12,390 nt of DNA from Oscillospiraceae bacterium (GTDB taxonomy: Bacteria; Bacillota; Clostridia; Oscillospirales; Ruminococcaceae). Of the stretch, positions 1-7,088 are shown in pieces; the first letter of the stretch is position 1; every line of letters begins with the position of its first letter. The DNA is taken from the NCBI GenBank assembly GCA_009776345.1, contig WRLS01000052.1, positions 1 to 12,390 of the forward strand, in the 5' to 3' direction. A model generated the notes under the pieces. It saw nothing but the letters and a program-made list of their open reading frames with translations. It was not told where the DNA came from and did not search any database. Made by a program: the position numbers and the translations under genes.

Positions 1-291
1 ACCGTATTGGGCAACTGCGTGGCCGTGACGGTCTATGACCGGACCGTGCGCTTCGGCGGAATGAACGAATTCGTCTTCCCCCGCGCCACCCGCCCCGAGG
101 ACGCGACGCCCCAGTACGGGAATATCGGCATCCCGGCCCTCCTCCGGCTCATGGCCGACCTGGGAGCGCGCCGCGACCGGCTGGGCGCCCCGATCATCCG
201 AGGCGCCCGCGGCAACCGCGGCGGCGACGGCGGCCCGGGCGGGGGGGGGGGAGGGGGGGGAAATGGGGGGGTTTTGGACCCCCCCCCATAA
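1..291 (+). CDS. cheD: CheD-like chemoreceptor glutamine deamidase, partial and apparently corrupted
   Basis: The frame is open from base 1, so the true start lies outside the window. It reads TVLGNCVAV, then a GGMNEFVFP segment, then YGNIGIPALL and LGARRDRLGAPII. This order matches CheD, which deamidates glutamines of chemotaxis receptors and in some species binds CheC; the Cys of the GNC motif is the expected nucleophile. CheD normally has GGMxH at the second motif, with a catalytic His; here Glu stands in its place. After about residue 66 the reading becomes a low-complexity Gly/Pro run through a G homopolymer and stops at 289-291, so the C-terminal half of CheD is missing. GC is about 73%, far above the neighbours, and no chemotaxis gene is nearby. 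The fragment is probably foreign to this locus, through an assembly join or a degraded insertion. The family call is fairly secure; an intact function is not supported. Confidence 0.6.
   Translation, partial: TVLGNCVAVTVYDRTVRFGGMNEFVFPRATRPEDATPQYGNIGIPALLRLMADLGARRDRLGAPIIRGARGNRGGDGGPGGGGGGGGNGGVLDPPP
240..289. repeat. G/C homopolymer tract with a G7/C9 inverted repeat
   Basis: Long G runs (about 240-260, broken by a single A) are followed by a T-rich spacer and a C run (279-287). ATG7 at 263-271 and C9AT at 279-289 form an inverted repeat around a seven-base loop. The tract separates the ~73% GC CheD fragment from the ~50% GC locus. It could be a sequencing or assembly artefact, or a second hairpin behind the minus-strand operon. 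The base count in the runs should not be trusted. Confidence 0.7.
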
Positions 292-298
292 AGAAAGA

Positions 299-324
299 CC
301 CCTTGCCGAATGTGCGGCAAGGGG
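299..324 (-). terminator. Rho-independent terminator for the minus-strand galactan operon
   Basis: A perfect 10-bp stem (CCCCTTGCCG pairing with CGGCAAGGGG) closes a six-base loop at 309-314. On the minus strand it is followed by TCTTTCTTTAT (complement of 298-288), a pyrimidine-rich, mostly T tract. It lies about 60 bases past the stop codon of the dehydrogenase gene, as expected for the end of that operon. On the plus strand the following sequence is only TTAACTT, so minus-strand termination is favoured. Confidence 0.7.
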
Positions 325-383
325 TTAACTTATCTAGAAAACGAATAATTCGGGTAGCAACCTTTTGACAATTCTTGCTTTAT

Positions 384-1400
384 CTAATTCTCAACAACCA
401 CCTTTATCGTCTGCCCGGGGTTTTCCGCCGCCCATTTAAAAGCTTCGGCGGCATGGCTGAAATCAAACTTATGCGTGATAAGCCCGTCGGTTTTGATCCG
501 CCCGTCGGAAAGCCAGGTGACAGCGGTTCCGTATGCGTTGGCATAACGGTGTACACCGGCATAGTCAAGCTCTTTTTCTATAAGCGTGGCGATATCCAGC
601 TTTACTGCGTTGCCGTCGGGGAAGCCCGCCTGTATAACTTTCCCGCCGTGCCGTGCCATACCAAAAAGCGCGGCTGTCGCTTCCTTGCTGCCCGCTGTTT
701 CAAATACCACATCCCCTATATTTTCAAGATTAGGGCCGCCGGGGGGATATGTCAGGTCCGCGCCGAGTTTTTTTGCGGCATTGAGCCTGCTTTCTACCGG
801 GTCTACACATATCGCGCGCCCGCCGCCCGCCGCTTTAAACGCCTGTAAAACCAGCAGGCCGATAGGCCCCGCGCCTACAATAACGCCTGTCGCCCCCAGT
901 GGTATACGCGCGCGGTTAACACAGTGGACTGCCACTGCCGCAGGTTCTGCCAACGCGGCTTCGGTCAAAGTCAGGGAATCGGGGATGCGGAAAACAAAGC
1001 TTTCCTGTATTGTGATATAATCGCAGAAGGTGCCGTTTACGGGCGGCGCGGACATAAAAACTACATCGGGGCAGAGGTTATACCTGCCGCTTTTGCAAAA
1101 ACTGCACAGGCCGCAGGCTATACCGGGTTCAATGACTACCCTGTCGCCTTCTTTGAAGTTTTTTGCGCCTTCACCCAGCGCTTCTACGGTGCCGCTTGCT
1201 TCGTGGCCGGGTATGTACGGTTCGGTCACTACGAAATTACCGAGCCTGCCGTCCTTGTAAAAATGCACATCAGAGCCGCAGATACCGTTCGCGGCGATTT
1301 TAATAAGCACCTCACCTTTTTGGGGGATCGGTACTTCCCTTTCCTCGATGCGCAGGTTGTGCTGCGCATCGAGGAACAAACAACGGTTTATTGCACTCAT
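384..1400 (-). CDS. Zinc-dependent medium-chain alcohol/polyol dehydrogenase (sorbitol/threonine dehydrogenase-like)
   Basis: This 338-residue cytoplasmic MDR-family enzyme should oxidise a secondary alcohol of a sugar or polyol with NAD+. Catalytic zinc ligands are visible as C41 (GICGSD), H66/E67 (PGHEASG) and E152 (LAEPAA). The structural zinc site has four Cys at 96, 99, 102 and 110. The Rossmann motif GAGPIG is at 176-181, and D200 at the end of the second strand favours NAD+ over NADP+. Length is normal for the family. GGAGGTG lies 10 bases before the ATG, and only 22 bases separate it from the upstream GH53 gene, so it is the last gene of the operon. It resembles L-iditol/xylitol/galactitol-type dehydrogenases. 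Its job could be reduction or oxidation of a galactose-derived sugar or polyol; the substrate cannot be told from sequence. The family is certain, the specificity is not. Confidence 0.9.
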   Translation of the reverse strand: MSAINRCLFLDAQHNLRIEEREVPIPQKGEVLIKIAANGICGSDVHFYKDGRLGNFVVTEPYIPGHEASGTVEALGEGAKNFKEGDRVVIEPGIACGLCSFCKSGRYNLCPDVVFMSAPPVNGTFCDYITIQESFVFRIPDSLTLTEAALAEPAAVAVHCVNRARIPLGATGVIVGAGPIGLLVLQAFKAAGGGRAICVDPVESRLNAAKKLGADLTYPPGGPNLENIGDVVFETAGSKEATAALFGMARHGGKVIQAGFPDGNAVKLDIATLIEKELDYAGVHRYANAYGTAVTWLSDGRIKTDGLITHKFDFSHAAEAFKWAAENPGQTIKVVVEN

Positions 1401-1422
1401 GCTATTTATCCACCTCCATCAT

Positions 1423-2403
1423 TTAATACCCAATCGCATTAAACGCGTCCATTGCTTTAGTGGGAGTGCCGTCCGCGCGCCACGCGCTCAGCGGGTATTT
1501 GCTCCAAACACGCGCGCCCTCAGGCTCCCACCAAAACAGCCCGGTGCAAAGCGGCTCAGTATGAATTGACGCGATCGCGTCCATCATAAGCGAAAAGCTC
1601 TCATCCTCTTCCTCGTCCACGCCGCCGATCTCCACGATCTGGAACTCCCTGCCGTAACGCGCCGGAATTTCCTTCATTGAGCGGTTCCAATCCGCGGCGG
1701 CCTGCTCATAGGTGGTCCCGTTTGCTTTCGCGAGGTGCCAAGGATAAAACGAAAACCCCATAATGTCGTAACGGCAGTCATTTTCCGCCAGCTTATCGAA
1801 ATAGTTTATGATGAAATCCGTGTCGTTGAACTCCGCCAGATGGATCATCGTTTTGCTTTTTGGGGATGCCGCCTTCACGCCGTCATGCCCGGCGTTGTAC
1901 AGCCTTGCAAGCTTAGAGAAATCGTCGGTGCTTCCGTCGGGCAGTACCATGCCGGGGTTAGTTTCGTTGCCCAATTGTACCCACTCCGGCACAACGCCAT
2001 TGTCAACGAGGAGCTTTACGGTTTCGTAGGTATAATCATGCAGCGCTTTTACAAGCCCGTCGAAATCCAGCCCTTCCCATGCCTTTGGTTTGACCTGCTT
2101 GCCGGGGTCGCACCAGGTATCGCCGTAGTGGAAATTGAGCATGATCCTGTAACCGGCATTTTTGCACTTTACCGCGAATTCCATTGTTTCGCGGGCGGAG
2201 CAGTGGCCCCTGTGCGGGTCGTCCGACGGGTCCACCCATGTGCGCAGACGTATCGCGTTGTGGTTATAATCCTTGAGTGTTTCAAGAAGGCACTTCTCAT
2301 TACCGTTTTTATCTTTGAACACAAAGCCGGATTCCAGCATCTGCGGGTACCAGCTGATGTCGCTGCCCACCGCGAAGTTGCGGTTCATTTCATATTTTTG
2401 CAT
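1423..2403 (-). CDS. GH53 endo-beta-1,4-galactanase (arabinogalactan endo-beta-1,4-galactosidase), apparently cytoplasmic
   Basis: 326 residues with the GH53 signature throughout: GSDISWYPQ near 13-21, RLRTWVDP at 52-59, LNFHYGDTWCDPGKQ at 89-103, the acid/base Glu E147 in LGNETNPG and the nucleophile Glu E258 in QIVEIGG, with FWWEPEG late in the protein. GH53 enzymes cut internal beta-1,4-galactosyl bonds of type I arabinogalactan and the galactan side chains of rhamnogalacturonan I. GH53 enzymes are usually exported, but this one starts MQKYEMNRNFAVGSD, with no hydrophobic signal segment. Only 23 bases separate it from the GH2 stop, so no longer N-terminus is available. GGAG lies seven bases before the ATG; Met6 is a possible alternative start. 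An intracellular enzyme would act on imported galacto-oligosaccharides, together with the GH2 enzyme encoded just upstream. Both catalytic residues are present, so it should be active. Confidence 0.92.
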   Translation of the reverse strand: MQKYEMNRNFAVGSDISWYPQMLESGFVFKDKNGNEKCLLETLKDYNHNAIRLRTWVDPSDDPHRGHCSARETMEFAVKCKNAGYRIMLNFHYGDTWCDPGKQVKPKAWEGLDFDGLVKALHDYTYETVKLLVDNGVVPEWVQLGNETNPGMVLPDGSTDDFSKLARLYNAGHDGVKAASPKSKTMIHLAEFNDTDFIINYFDKLAENDCRYDIMGFSFYPWHLAKANGTTYEQAAADWNRSMKEIPARYGREFQIVEIGGVDEEEDESFSLMMDAIASIHTEPLCTGLFWWEPEGARVWSKYPLSAWRADGTPTKAMDAFNAIGY

Positions 2404-2426
2404 ATCATTGCTCCTATCATATTTTT

Positions 2427-4823
2427 TTATTTAACAATCAAGCTAACCTCGGCGGGTTCAAGCCCGTCCGCAGATACGGTTATTTTTACGTCACCGGCTT
2501 CACGCTTTGCGCGGATTACCGCAAGCAGCAGCCCGCAGTTAGCGCGCATTGAAGCGCCTTTAAAGGATTCATGGCTGTCCGCCTTGCCGTTGTCCAGGCC
2601 GACTAACTCCGCCGCGCCTTCAACTTTTACGGTAATTTTATTATCCGCCGCGGGATGGAACACGCCCCTGCTGTCCTCTATTGCAATCTCAATATGCGCG
2701 ATGTCCCGACCGTCCGCTCCTAGCGTTTGGCTGTCGCAGACCGCGCGGATCACAGCCGGCGCCCCCGCCGCTTCTACCTTATGGCGGCAGGCCTCTTTGC
2801 CGTCTATGTAGCCGATGACCTCAACCGTTTCGGATGTAACAGGCACGTCCCAGCTAAGGAACATATCGTCGGTATTTGCGACAACCGGGGTTTTGTCCCA
2901 ATGCGCGTAGGTTTCTGTCATGCCGTACATGGGATAGCTGTAAGCTTTTTTGCCGTAGGATTTGCCGCCTACAAAAAGCTCGGCGTATTCGCAGTTTGTA
3001 TAGCACAGCACCGGGATGATTTTGCCGTCCGGGAAATCTGTGTTGCGGTGGGGGAAAACATATGCCATTGGGTTTTCCCTGTCCCAGATGCTCCTGTAAA
3101 AATAGTAGTGGTCCTTTGGGAATCCGGCGGTGTCGATTACGCCGGAGCTTGCGCTCCTGTCCGGCCAGTGCGCCTCACCGAGGTAGTCAATGCCTGTCCA
3201 CATAAAATCGCCGATTACATAGTCGTGAACCATTGTATAACGCAGGAGCTTGCCCGCGTAAACAGGCGCGGCATAGTACGCCCTCCTCCACGCGTTTGAC
3301 GGCATCTCAAGCCGGTAATCGCCCCTTCTGCCCGAAGCGGACGGGTTTTCCGCGCCCATAATCAGCCAATCGGGGTTTGCGCGCTTGTCGTCGTCGTAAA
3401 GCGTTTCTGCCCGCGTCCTCCAGCGGCCGGTGTAGTTGTAGCCAACAATGTCCAGCGTATCCAAAAACTCATCCGTTGCGCGGCGTGGCTCGGCACAGAT
3501 CTGGTCGCACGCCTGTGTGCAAAGCCGCGATGGGTCGAGCTTTTTGCAAATATCTTGGAGCGATTTCGCAAGCAAGTGGCCGTCCGCCTGTGTCTGCTCC
3601 GGCACTTCGTTGCCGATGCTCCACATTATAATAGAAGGGTGGTTGCGGTCACGCAGCACCATTGCTTCTATGTCAGATTTATGATGCCCGTCGAACCATT
3701 CGGAATATCCGCGGCTCTCATGCGTATTACTGCCGAAGATTTTCCACTTTAGCTGCGCCCATTCGTCAAAAGCCTCATCCATAACGTAAAAGCCCAGCTC
3801 ATCGCACAAATCCAGCAGTGCGGGGTCGGGCGGGTTATGTGCGCAGCGTATCGCGTTGCAGCCCATTTCCTTTAGCTTTAATAGCCTTCGCCGCCACATT
3901 TTCGGCGGTACAGCCGCCCCGACAGCGCCGCCGTCATGATGCACGCACACGCCGTTCAGTTTTACCCGCTCGCCGTTTATCAGGCACCCCCTGTCCGGGC
4001 AGAACTCCACCGTCCGCACGCCGAAAACAGTTTCACATGAATCCAAGACTTCATCGCCGCGCATAAGCGATTGCACAGCTTTGTAAAGATACGGCGACTC
4101 AGCAGACCATAACTGCGGGGCGGTTATAGTCAGCTCTGCGGTGTTTTCGCCGGAAACTGCGGCTTCACTGCTTTCCTGCGCGGCCGGTTTGTTTTCGCTG
4201 TCGAATATTTCTGTTTTGAGGACAACCCCGCTTTCGCCCGAAAGGTTAACAGAGGTCGCAATTTTTACAGCCGCGCTACCGTCCGCGCCGCACTGTGTTG
4301 TTATGTATGTGCCATAGGTTGGTATGTGCGTTTTGTTTACACATCTCAGCCATACATCCCGCGTTATCCCCGAACCCGTGTACCACCGCGAATTCGGCTG
4401 GAAGGAGTTGTCGATGCGCACAGCAAGCTCATTCTCGCCGCCGTAAATAAGCGCGTCCGTAATATCGAACTCAAACGGCGTGTAGCCGTAGACATGGCCG
4501 CCAAGCTCTTTGCCGTTGAGCCAAACCGAAGCGCACATATACGCCCCGTCAAACATCAGCGAAACAAGCTTGCCTGCGCATCCGCTGTCTGCACGGAAGC
4601 GCTTTTTGTACCAACCGACTCCCGCCTTTACATACCCGCCGGAGCCGAATGTAGGCGAATTTTCATCAAAGGGGTACTCGACGCTCCAGTCGTGCGGCAG
4701 CTGTACGGGGCGGTAGCCCGTTAAATCGTCGCCGGGAAAATCCCCATGTTCTTCAGCCAGCTTAAAATTCCAGCCAAAGCCGAAAAACTCCGTGCTTCTA
4801 ACGCGGCTGTCCTGTAAGCACAT
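2427..4823 (-). CDS. Glycoside hydrolase family 2 beta-galactosidase
   Basis: First gene of the minus-strand operon, 798 residues from the ATG at 4823. The order is an N-terminal jelly-roll sugar-binding domain (about 10-165, with LPHDWSVEYPF and SGGYVKAGVGWY), an immunoglobulin-like domain (about 166-270), a TIM barrel (about 275-590) and C-terminal beta domains. The acid/base Glu is E406 in IMWSIGNEVPEQ. The nucleophile is probably E492 in LIMGAENPSASGRRG, the form used by many Firmicute and Bacteroidete GH2 beta-galactosidases. GAAGGAG lies 11 bases before this ATG. The frame stays open upstream to 4952 but there it only translates a TA repeat and promoter DNA, so the shorter start is preferred. 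No signal peptide is seen. It would release galactose from galacto-oligosaccharides in the cytoplasm. A related GH2 specificity (beta-glucuronidase, alpha-arabinopyranosidase) cannot be excluded, but GH53 next door favours beta-galactoside. Confidence 0.9.
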   Translation of the reverse strand: MCLQDSRVRSTEFFGFGWNFKLAEEHGDFPGDDLTGYRPVQLPHDWSVEYPFDENSPTFGSGGYVKAGVGWYKKRFRADSGCAGKLVSLMFDGAYMCASVWLNGKELGGHVYGYTPFEFDITDALIYGGENELAVRIDNSFQPNSRWYTGSGITRDVWLRCVNKTHIPTYGTYITTQCGADGSAAVKIATSVNLSGESGVVLKTEIFDSENKPAAQESSEAAVSGENTAELTITAPQLWSAESPYLYKAVQSLMRGDEVLDSCETVFGVRTVEFCPDRGCLINGERVKLNGVCVHHDGGAVGAAVPPKMWRRRLLKLKEMGCNAIRCAHNPPDPALLDLCDELGFYVMDEAFDEWAQLKWKIFGSNTHESRGYSEWFDGHHKSDIEAMVLRDRNHPSIIMWSIGNEVPEQTQADGHLLAKSLQDICKKLDPSRLCTQACDQICAEPRRATDEFLDTLDIVGYNYTGRWRTRAETLYDDDKRANPDWLIMGAENPSASGRRGDYRLEMPSNAWRRAYYAAPVYAGKLLRYTMVHDYVIGDFMWTGIDYLGEAHWPDRSASSGVIDTAGFPKDHYYFYRSIWDRENPMAYVFPHRNTDFPDGKIIPVLCYTNCEYAELFVGGKSYGKKAYSYPMYGMTETYAHWDKTPVVANTDDMFLSWDVPVTSETVEVIGYIDGKEACRHKVEAAGAPAVIRAVCDSQTLGADGRDIAHIEIAIEDSRGVFHPAADNKITVKVEGAAELVGLDNGKADSHESFKGASMRANCGLLLAVIRAKREAGDVKITVSADGLEPAEVSLIVK

Positions 4824-4854
4824 AAAATTAACCACTCCTTCATAAAAAATAATG

Positions 4855-4883
4855 TTGACAAGCCCATGGTAATACTGTACAAT
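4855..4883 (+). promoter_or_regulatory. Promoter P1 (rightward, copy A)
   Basis: TTGACA at 4855-4860, a 17-base spacer and TACAAT at 4878-4883. This is a near-consensus sigma-A promoter directed at the transporter operon. It lies just upstream of the GH2 start codon, so its DNA is transcribed as leader of the opposing operon. The -10 lies in TACAATGTA, a small inverted repeat (TACA/TGTA) that could be part of an operator. Confidence 0.6.
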
Positions 4884-4892
4884 GTATCCATA

Positions 4893-4952
<60 letters not shown>

Positions 4953-4955
4953 TAG

Positions 4956-4997
4956 CTAAAAATTACGCGAAATACGGCGGTGTGCCAGCAAATACAT
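4956..4997 (-). pseudogene. Remnant gene start in copy B (13 codons)
   Basis: Copy B contains an ATG (4997-4995) matching the GH2 ATG of copy A, preceded by GAAGAGGCGG in place of GAAGGAGTGG. It reads MYLLAHRRISRNF and then stops, loosely resembling the GH2 N-terminus MCLQDSRVRS. It is best seen as a decayed copy of a gene start carried along by the duplication. A short leader peptide translated from a P4 transcript is possible but less likely, since the ribosome site is weakened. Confidence 0.3.
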
Positions 4998-5029
4998 AAA
5001 ATTAACCGCCTCTTCATAAAAAATTCATA

Positions 5030-5058
5030 TTGACAAACTTGAAAACACACTGTACAAT
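5030..5058 (+). promoter_or_regulatory. Promoter P2 for the transporter operon (rightward, copy B)
   Basis: TTGACA at 5030-5035, 17 bases, TACAAT at 5053-5058. It is the promoter nearest the transporter genes, leaving a leader of about 110 bases before the start at 5175. The leader contains AATAC(N7)GTATT at 5092-5108, a possible weak operator, and a short CGGG/CCCG hairpin near 5141-5157. No riboswitch was recognised in it. Confidence 0.7.
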
Positions 5059-5064
5059 GTAAAT

Positions 5065-5093
5065 ACTATACAATAATCATCCATATTTATCAA
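5065..5093 (-). promoter_or_regulatory. Possible promoter P4 (leftward, copy B)
   Basis: On the minus strand TTGATA (5093-5088), 17 bases, TATAGT (5070-5065). It is the positional counterpart of P3 and has the same -35 and spacer. A transcript from here would run through the remnant ORF, P3 and the TA tract into the GH2 gene. Only six bases separate its -10 from that of P2, so the two would compete for polymerase. Confidence 0.4.
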
Positions 5094-5174
5094 TACCTGC
5101 GCAGTATTTTTGTAAGCTTTGCACGGATCACGGAAAAAACCGGGGCGGATGTCCCGTCAATAGGGGGGATTCGG

Positions 5175-6131
5175 TTGACAAAGGCACCTAAGGCTTCAGC
5201 GGCAACGGCAGGCAGGAGGAAATCTGTCTATAATCAGTTTCTGCAGTACAGGCCGCTGCTTTTAATGCTTCTGCTCCCCTTTGCGTATATCGTGATTTTC
5301 GCCTACATACCAATGAGCGGCCTGGTCCTGGCCTTCAAAAACTACACCTACGCCGGTGGGATATGGGGCAGCGATTGGGCGGGGCTTACAAATTTTCGGT
5401 TTTTCTTTATATCGGGCGCGGCGCGCTCCGTAATCCCCATGACACTTGCGTACAACCTGGCGTTTATCACGGTGGGTATGTTTGTGCAGGTGTCCTTTGC
5501 GATTATCTTGAATGAGGTAATCGGCAAGGTGTTCAAGCGTGTTACACAGTCCATGATGCTTCTGCCGCATTTTATCAGCTGGGTCGTGGTTTCGGCTCTT
5601 GTATACAATATCCTCAACTTTGAATTCGGCGTACTCAACAACGTGCGCGCGGGTATAGGGCTGGCGGATGTAAACGTATACGGCATGGTCGGGCTTTGGC
5701 CTTTTATAATGGTCTTTTTGAGCGTCTGGAAGGGCGCGGGCTACGGCACAATCATCTACTTGGCGAATATCACGAGCATCGACCCGCAGATTTTCGAAGC
5801 CGCGCAGATCGACGGCGCAAACGCCTGGCAGCAGATACGCAGGATCACACTGCCGCACCTAAAGCCCACGATGATAATCTTATTTTTACTGGCGATGGGC
5901 AATATGTTCCGCGGCGGCCTTGATATGTTTTTCCAGATCATCGGCAACAACGGTATGCTTCTGCCCCGCGCGGATGTAATCGACGCGTATGTTTTCCGCC
6001 TGCTGACAAGCTCGGCGGATATCGGCATGGCGGCGGCGGCGGGCCTGTTCCAATCAGTGCTGGGCTTCATCACGGTTTTGACAGCCAATTTTATCGTGAA
6101 GAAAATCGAGCCCGATTATTCGCTCTTTTAA
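5175..6131 (+). CDS. CUT1-family ABC sugar transporter permease, LplB type
   Basis: This 318-residue inner-membrane protein has about six hydrophobic segments. The start is taken as TTG at 5175, because AGGGGGG (5162-5168) sits six bases before it and no ATG fits. A basic N-terminus (KAPKASAATAGRRK) precedes the first membrane segment, PLLLMLLLPFAYIVIFAYIP, and IPMSGLVLAFKNY, typical of the LplB/YtcP group. The EAA loop that contacts the ATPase is EAAQIDGANAWQQIRRITLP at 208-227. It forms a heterodimeric channel with the permease encoded 12 bases downstream and takes substrate from the lipoprotein encoded third. Transporters of this group import oligosaccharides, often from plant cell walls. 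No ATPase gene follows, so a shared MsmX-type ATPase encoded elsewhere is expected. The substrate here is inferred to be galacto-oligosaccharide from the hydrolases in the opposing operon. Confidence 0.93.
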   Translation: MTKAPKASAATAGRRKSVYNQFLQYRPLLLMLLLPFAYIVIFAYIPMSGLVLAFKNYTYAGGIWGSDWAGLTNFRFFFISGAARSVIPMTLAYNLAFITVGMFVQVSFAIILNEVIGKVFKRVTQSMMLLPHFISWVVVSALVYNILNFEFGVLNNVRAGIGLADVNVYGMVGLWPFIMVFLSVWKGAGYGTIIYLANITSIDPQIFEAAQIDGANAWQQIRRITLPHLKPTMIILFLLAMGNMFRGGLDMFFQIIGNNGMLLPRADVIDAYVFRLLTSSADIGMAAAAGLFQSVLGFITVLTANFIVKKIEPDYSLF

Positions 6132-6143
6132 GGGGGGACCGAG

Positions 6144-7055
6144 ATGCAAATTACCGCTGCCCGCCGCAACAGGATAAAAATTACCGGCGACCGCATTGTG
6201 CTGAATGTGATATCCTACATAGCACTGTCGCTTTTCGCGCTGGCTTGCGTTATCCCGTTTTATCTGATCATCGTGTCCTCCTTTACCAGCGAGCGCGCAA
6301 TCCTCACCCACGGGTTCAGTATGTGGATACGGGAGTTTTCTATAGAAGGCTTCGAGATCATACTCACCAACCCCGCGCTTATCGCCCGGGCTTACGCCAA
6401 CACAATCGGCGTTACGCTTGTCGGGACGGCTGTCGCCGTGTTCCTTGCGACAATGGCGGGCTATGTCCTCCAGCGCAGGGACTTCGCCTGGCGCAACCCG
6501 ATCATGTTTATCTTCTACTTCACCATGCTGTTCAATGGCGGGCTTACGCCTTACTACATACTTTGCGTGAGATATCTCGGCTTCACCAATTCCTACCACG
6601 CACTGCTTTTGCCGGGTATGTTTTCCGTGTGGAATATGATCATCGCGAAAAACTATATGCGCACCATCCCGGATGAGATTGTCGAGTCCGCCAAAATCGA
6701 CGGCGCTGGGGAGTTCCGTATATTTATCCAGCTTATACTCCCGCTTGCGACCCCGCTTTTGGCTACGCTCGGGCTGTTTACCGCGCTGGGCTACTGGAAC
6801 AACTGGATGGACGCCATGCTGTTTATACGCGACAGGGATATGTACACGCTGCAGTATTTCCTGCAGAATATGCTGCGCAGTATCCAGGCACTGCGCGTAG
6901 TGGCGGAAATGTCCGGGCTTGTCGTGCCTGTAATGCCGGCGGAAAATATGAAAATGGCTATGACCCTAATCGTCACCGGCCCCATCATCTTTGCGTACCC
7001 CTTTGCACAGAAATACTTCCTCAAGGGGCTTACCATCGGGGCGATTAAGGGATAG
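6144..7055 (+). CDS. CUT1-family ABC sugar transporter permease, YtcP/AraQ type
   Basis: 303 residues, the second half of the membrane channel. The N-terminus is cytoplasmic and basic, and the first membrane segment is at about 19-46 (ISYIALSLFALACVIPFYLI). About five more segments follow. The EAA loop is ESAKIDGAGEFRIFIQLILP at 181-200. The family's NGGLTPYY motif is at 131-138, and the protein ends in YFLKGLTIGAIKG, characteristic of YtcP-like permeases. The gene follows the first permease by 12 bases, with AGGGGGG overlapping the previous stop codon and seven bases before the ATG. Both permease genes use the same G-rich ribosome site, unlike the AAGGAGG of the lipoprotein gene, which may help make more binding protein than channel. 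Confidence 0.94.
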   Translation: MQITAARRNRIKITGDRIVLNVISYIALSLFALACVIPFYLIIVSSFTSERAILTHGFSMWIREFSIEGFEIILTNPALIARAYANTIGVTLVGTAVAVFLATMAGYVLQRRDFAWRNPIMFIFYFTMLFNGGLTPYYILCVRYLGFTNSYHALLLPGMFSVWNMIIAKNYMRTIPDEIVESAKIDGAGEFRIFIQLILPLATPLLATLGLFTALGYWNNWMDAMLFIRDRDMYTLQYFLQNMLRSIQALRVVAEMSGLVVPVMPAENMKMAMTLIVTGPIIFAYPFAQKYFLKGLTIGAIKG

Positions 7056-7088
7056 AATATGCACCGCTAATTATAAGGAGGAAATTCA

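Noticed and set aside
375..848. Plus-strand open frame opposite the zinc dehydrogenase
   Set aside because: The minus-strand gene carries all zinc and cofactor motifs; the plus frame is Cys/Arg/Phe-rich antisense with no known fold.
1735..2811. Long plus-strand open frame (358 codons) opposite the GH53 and GH2 genes
   Set aside because: It is antisense to two genes with full family motifs, has no recognisable domain, and its translation spans the junction of both genes.
5059..5174. Riboswitch in the transporter leader
   Set aside because: About 110 bases with only weak short pairings and no motif of a known riboswitch class that I can recognise.
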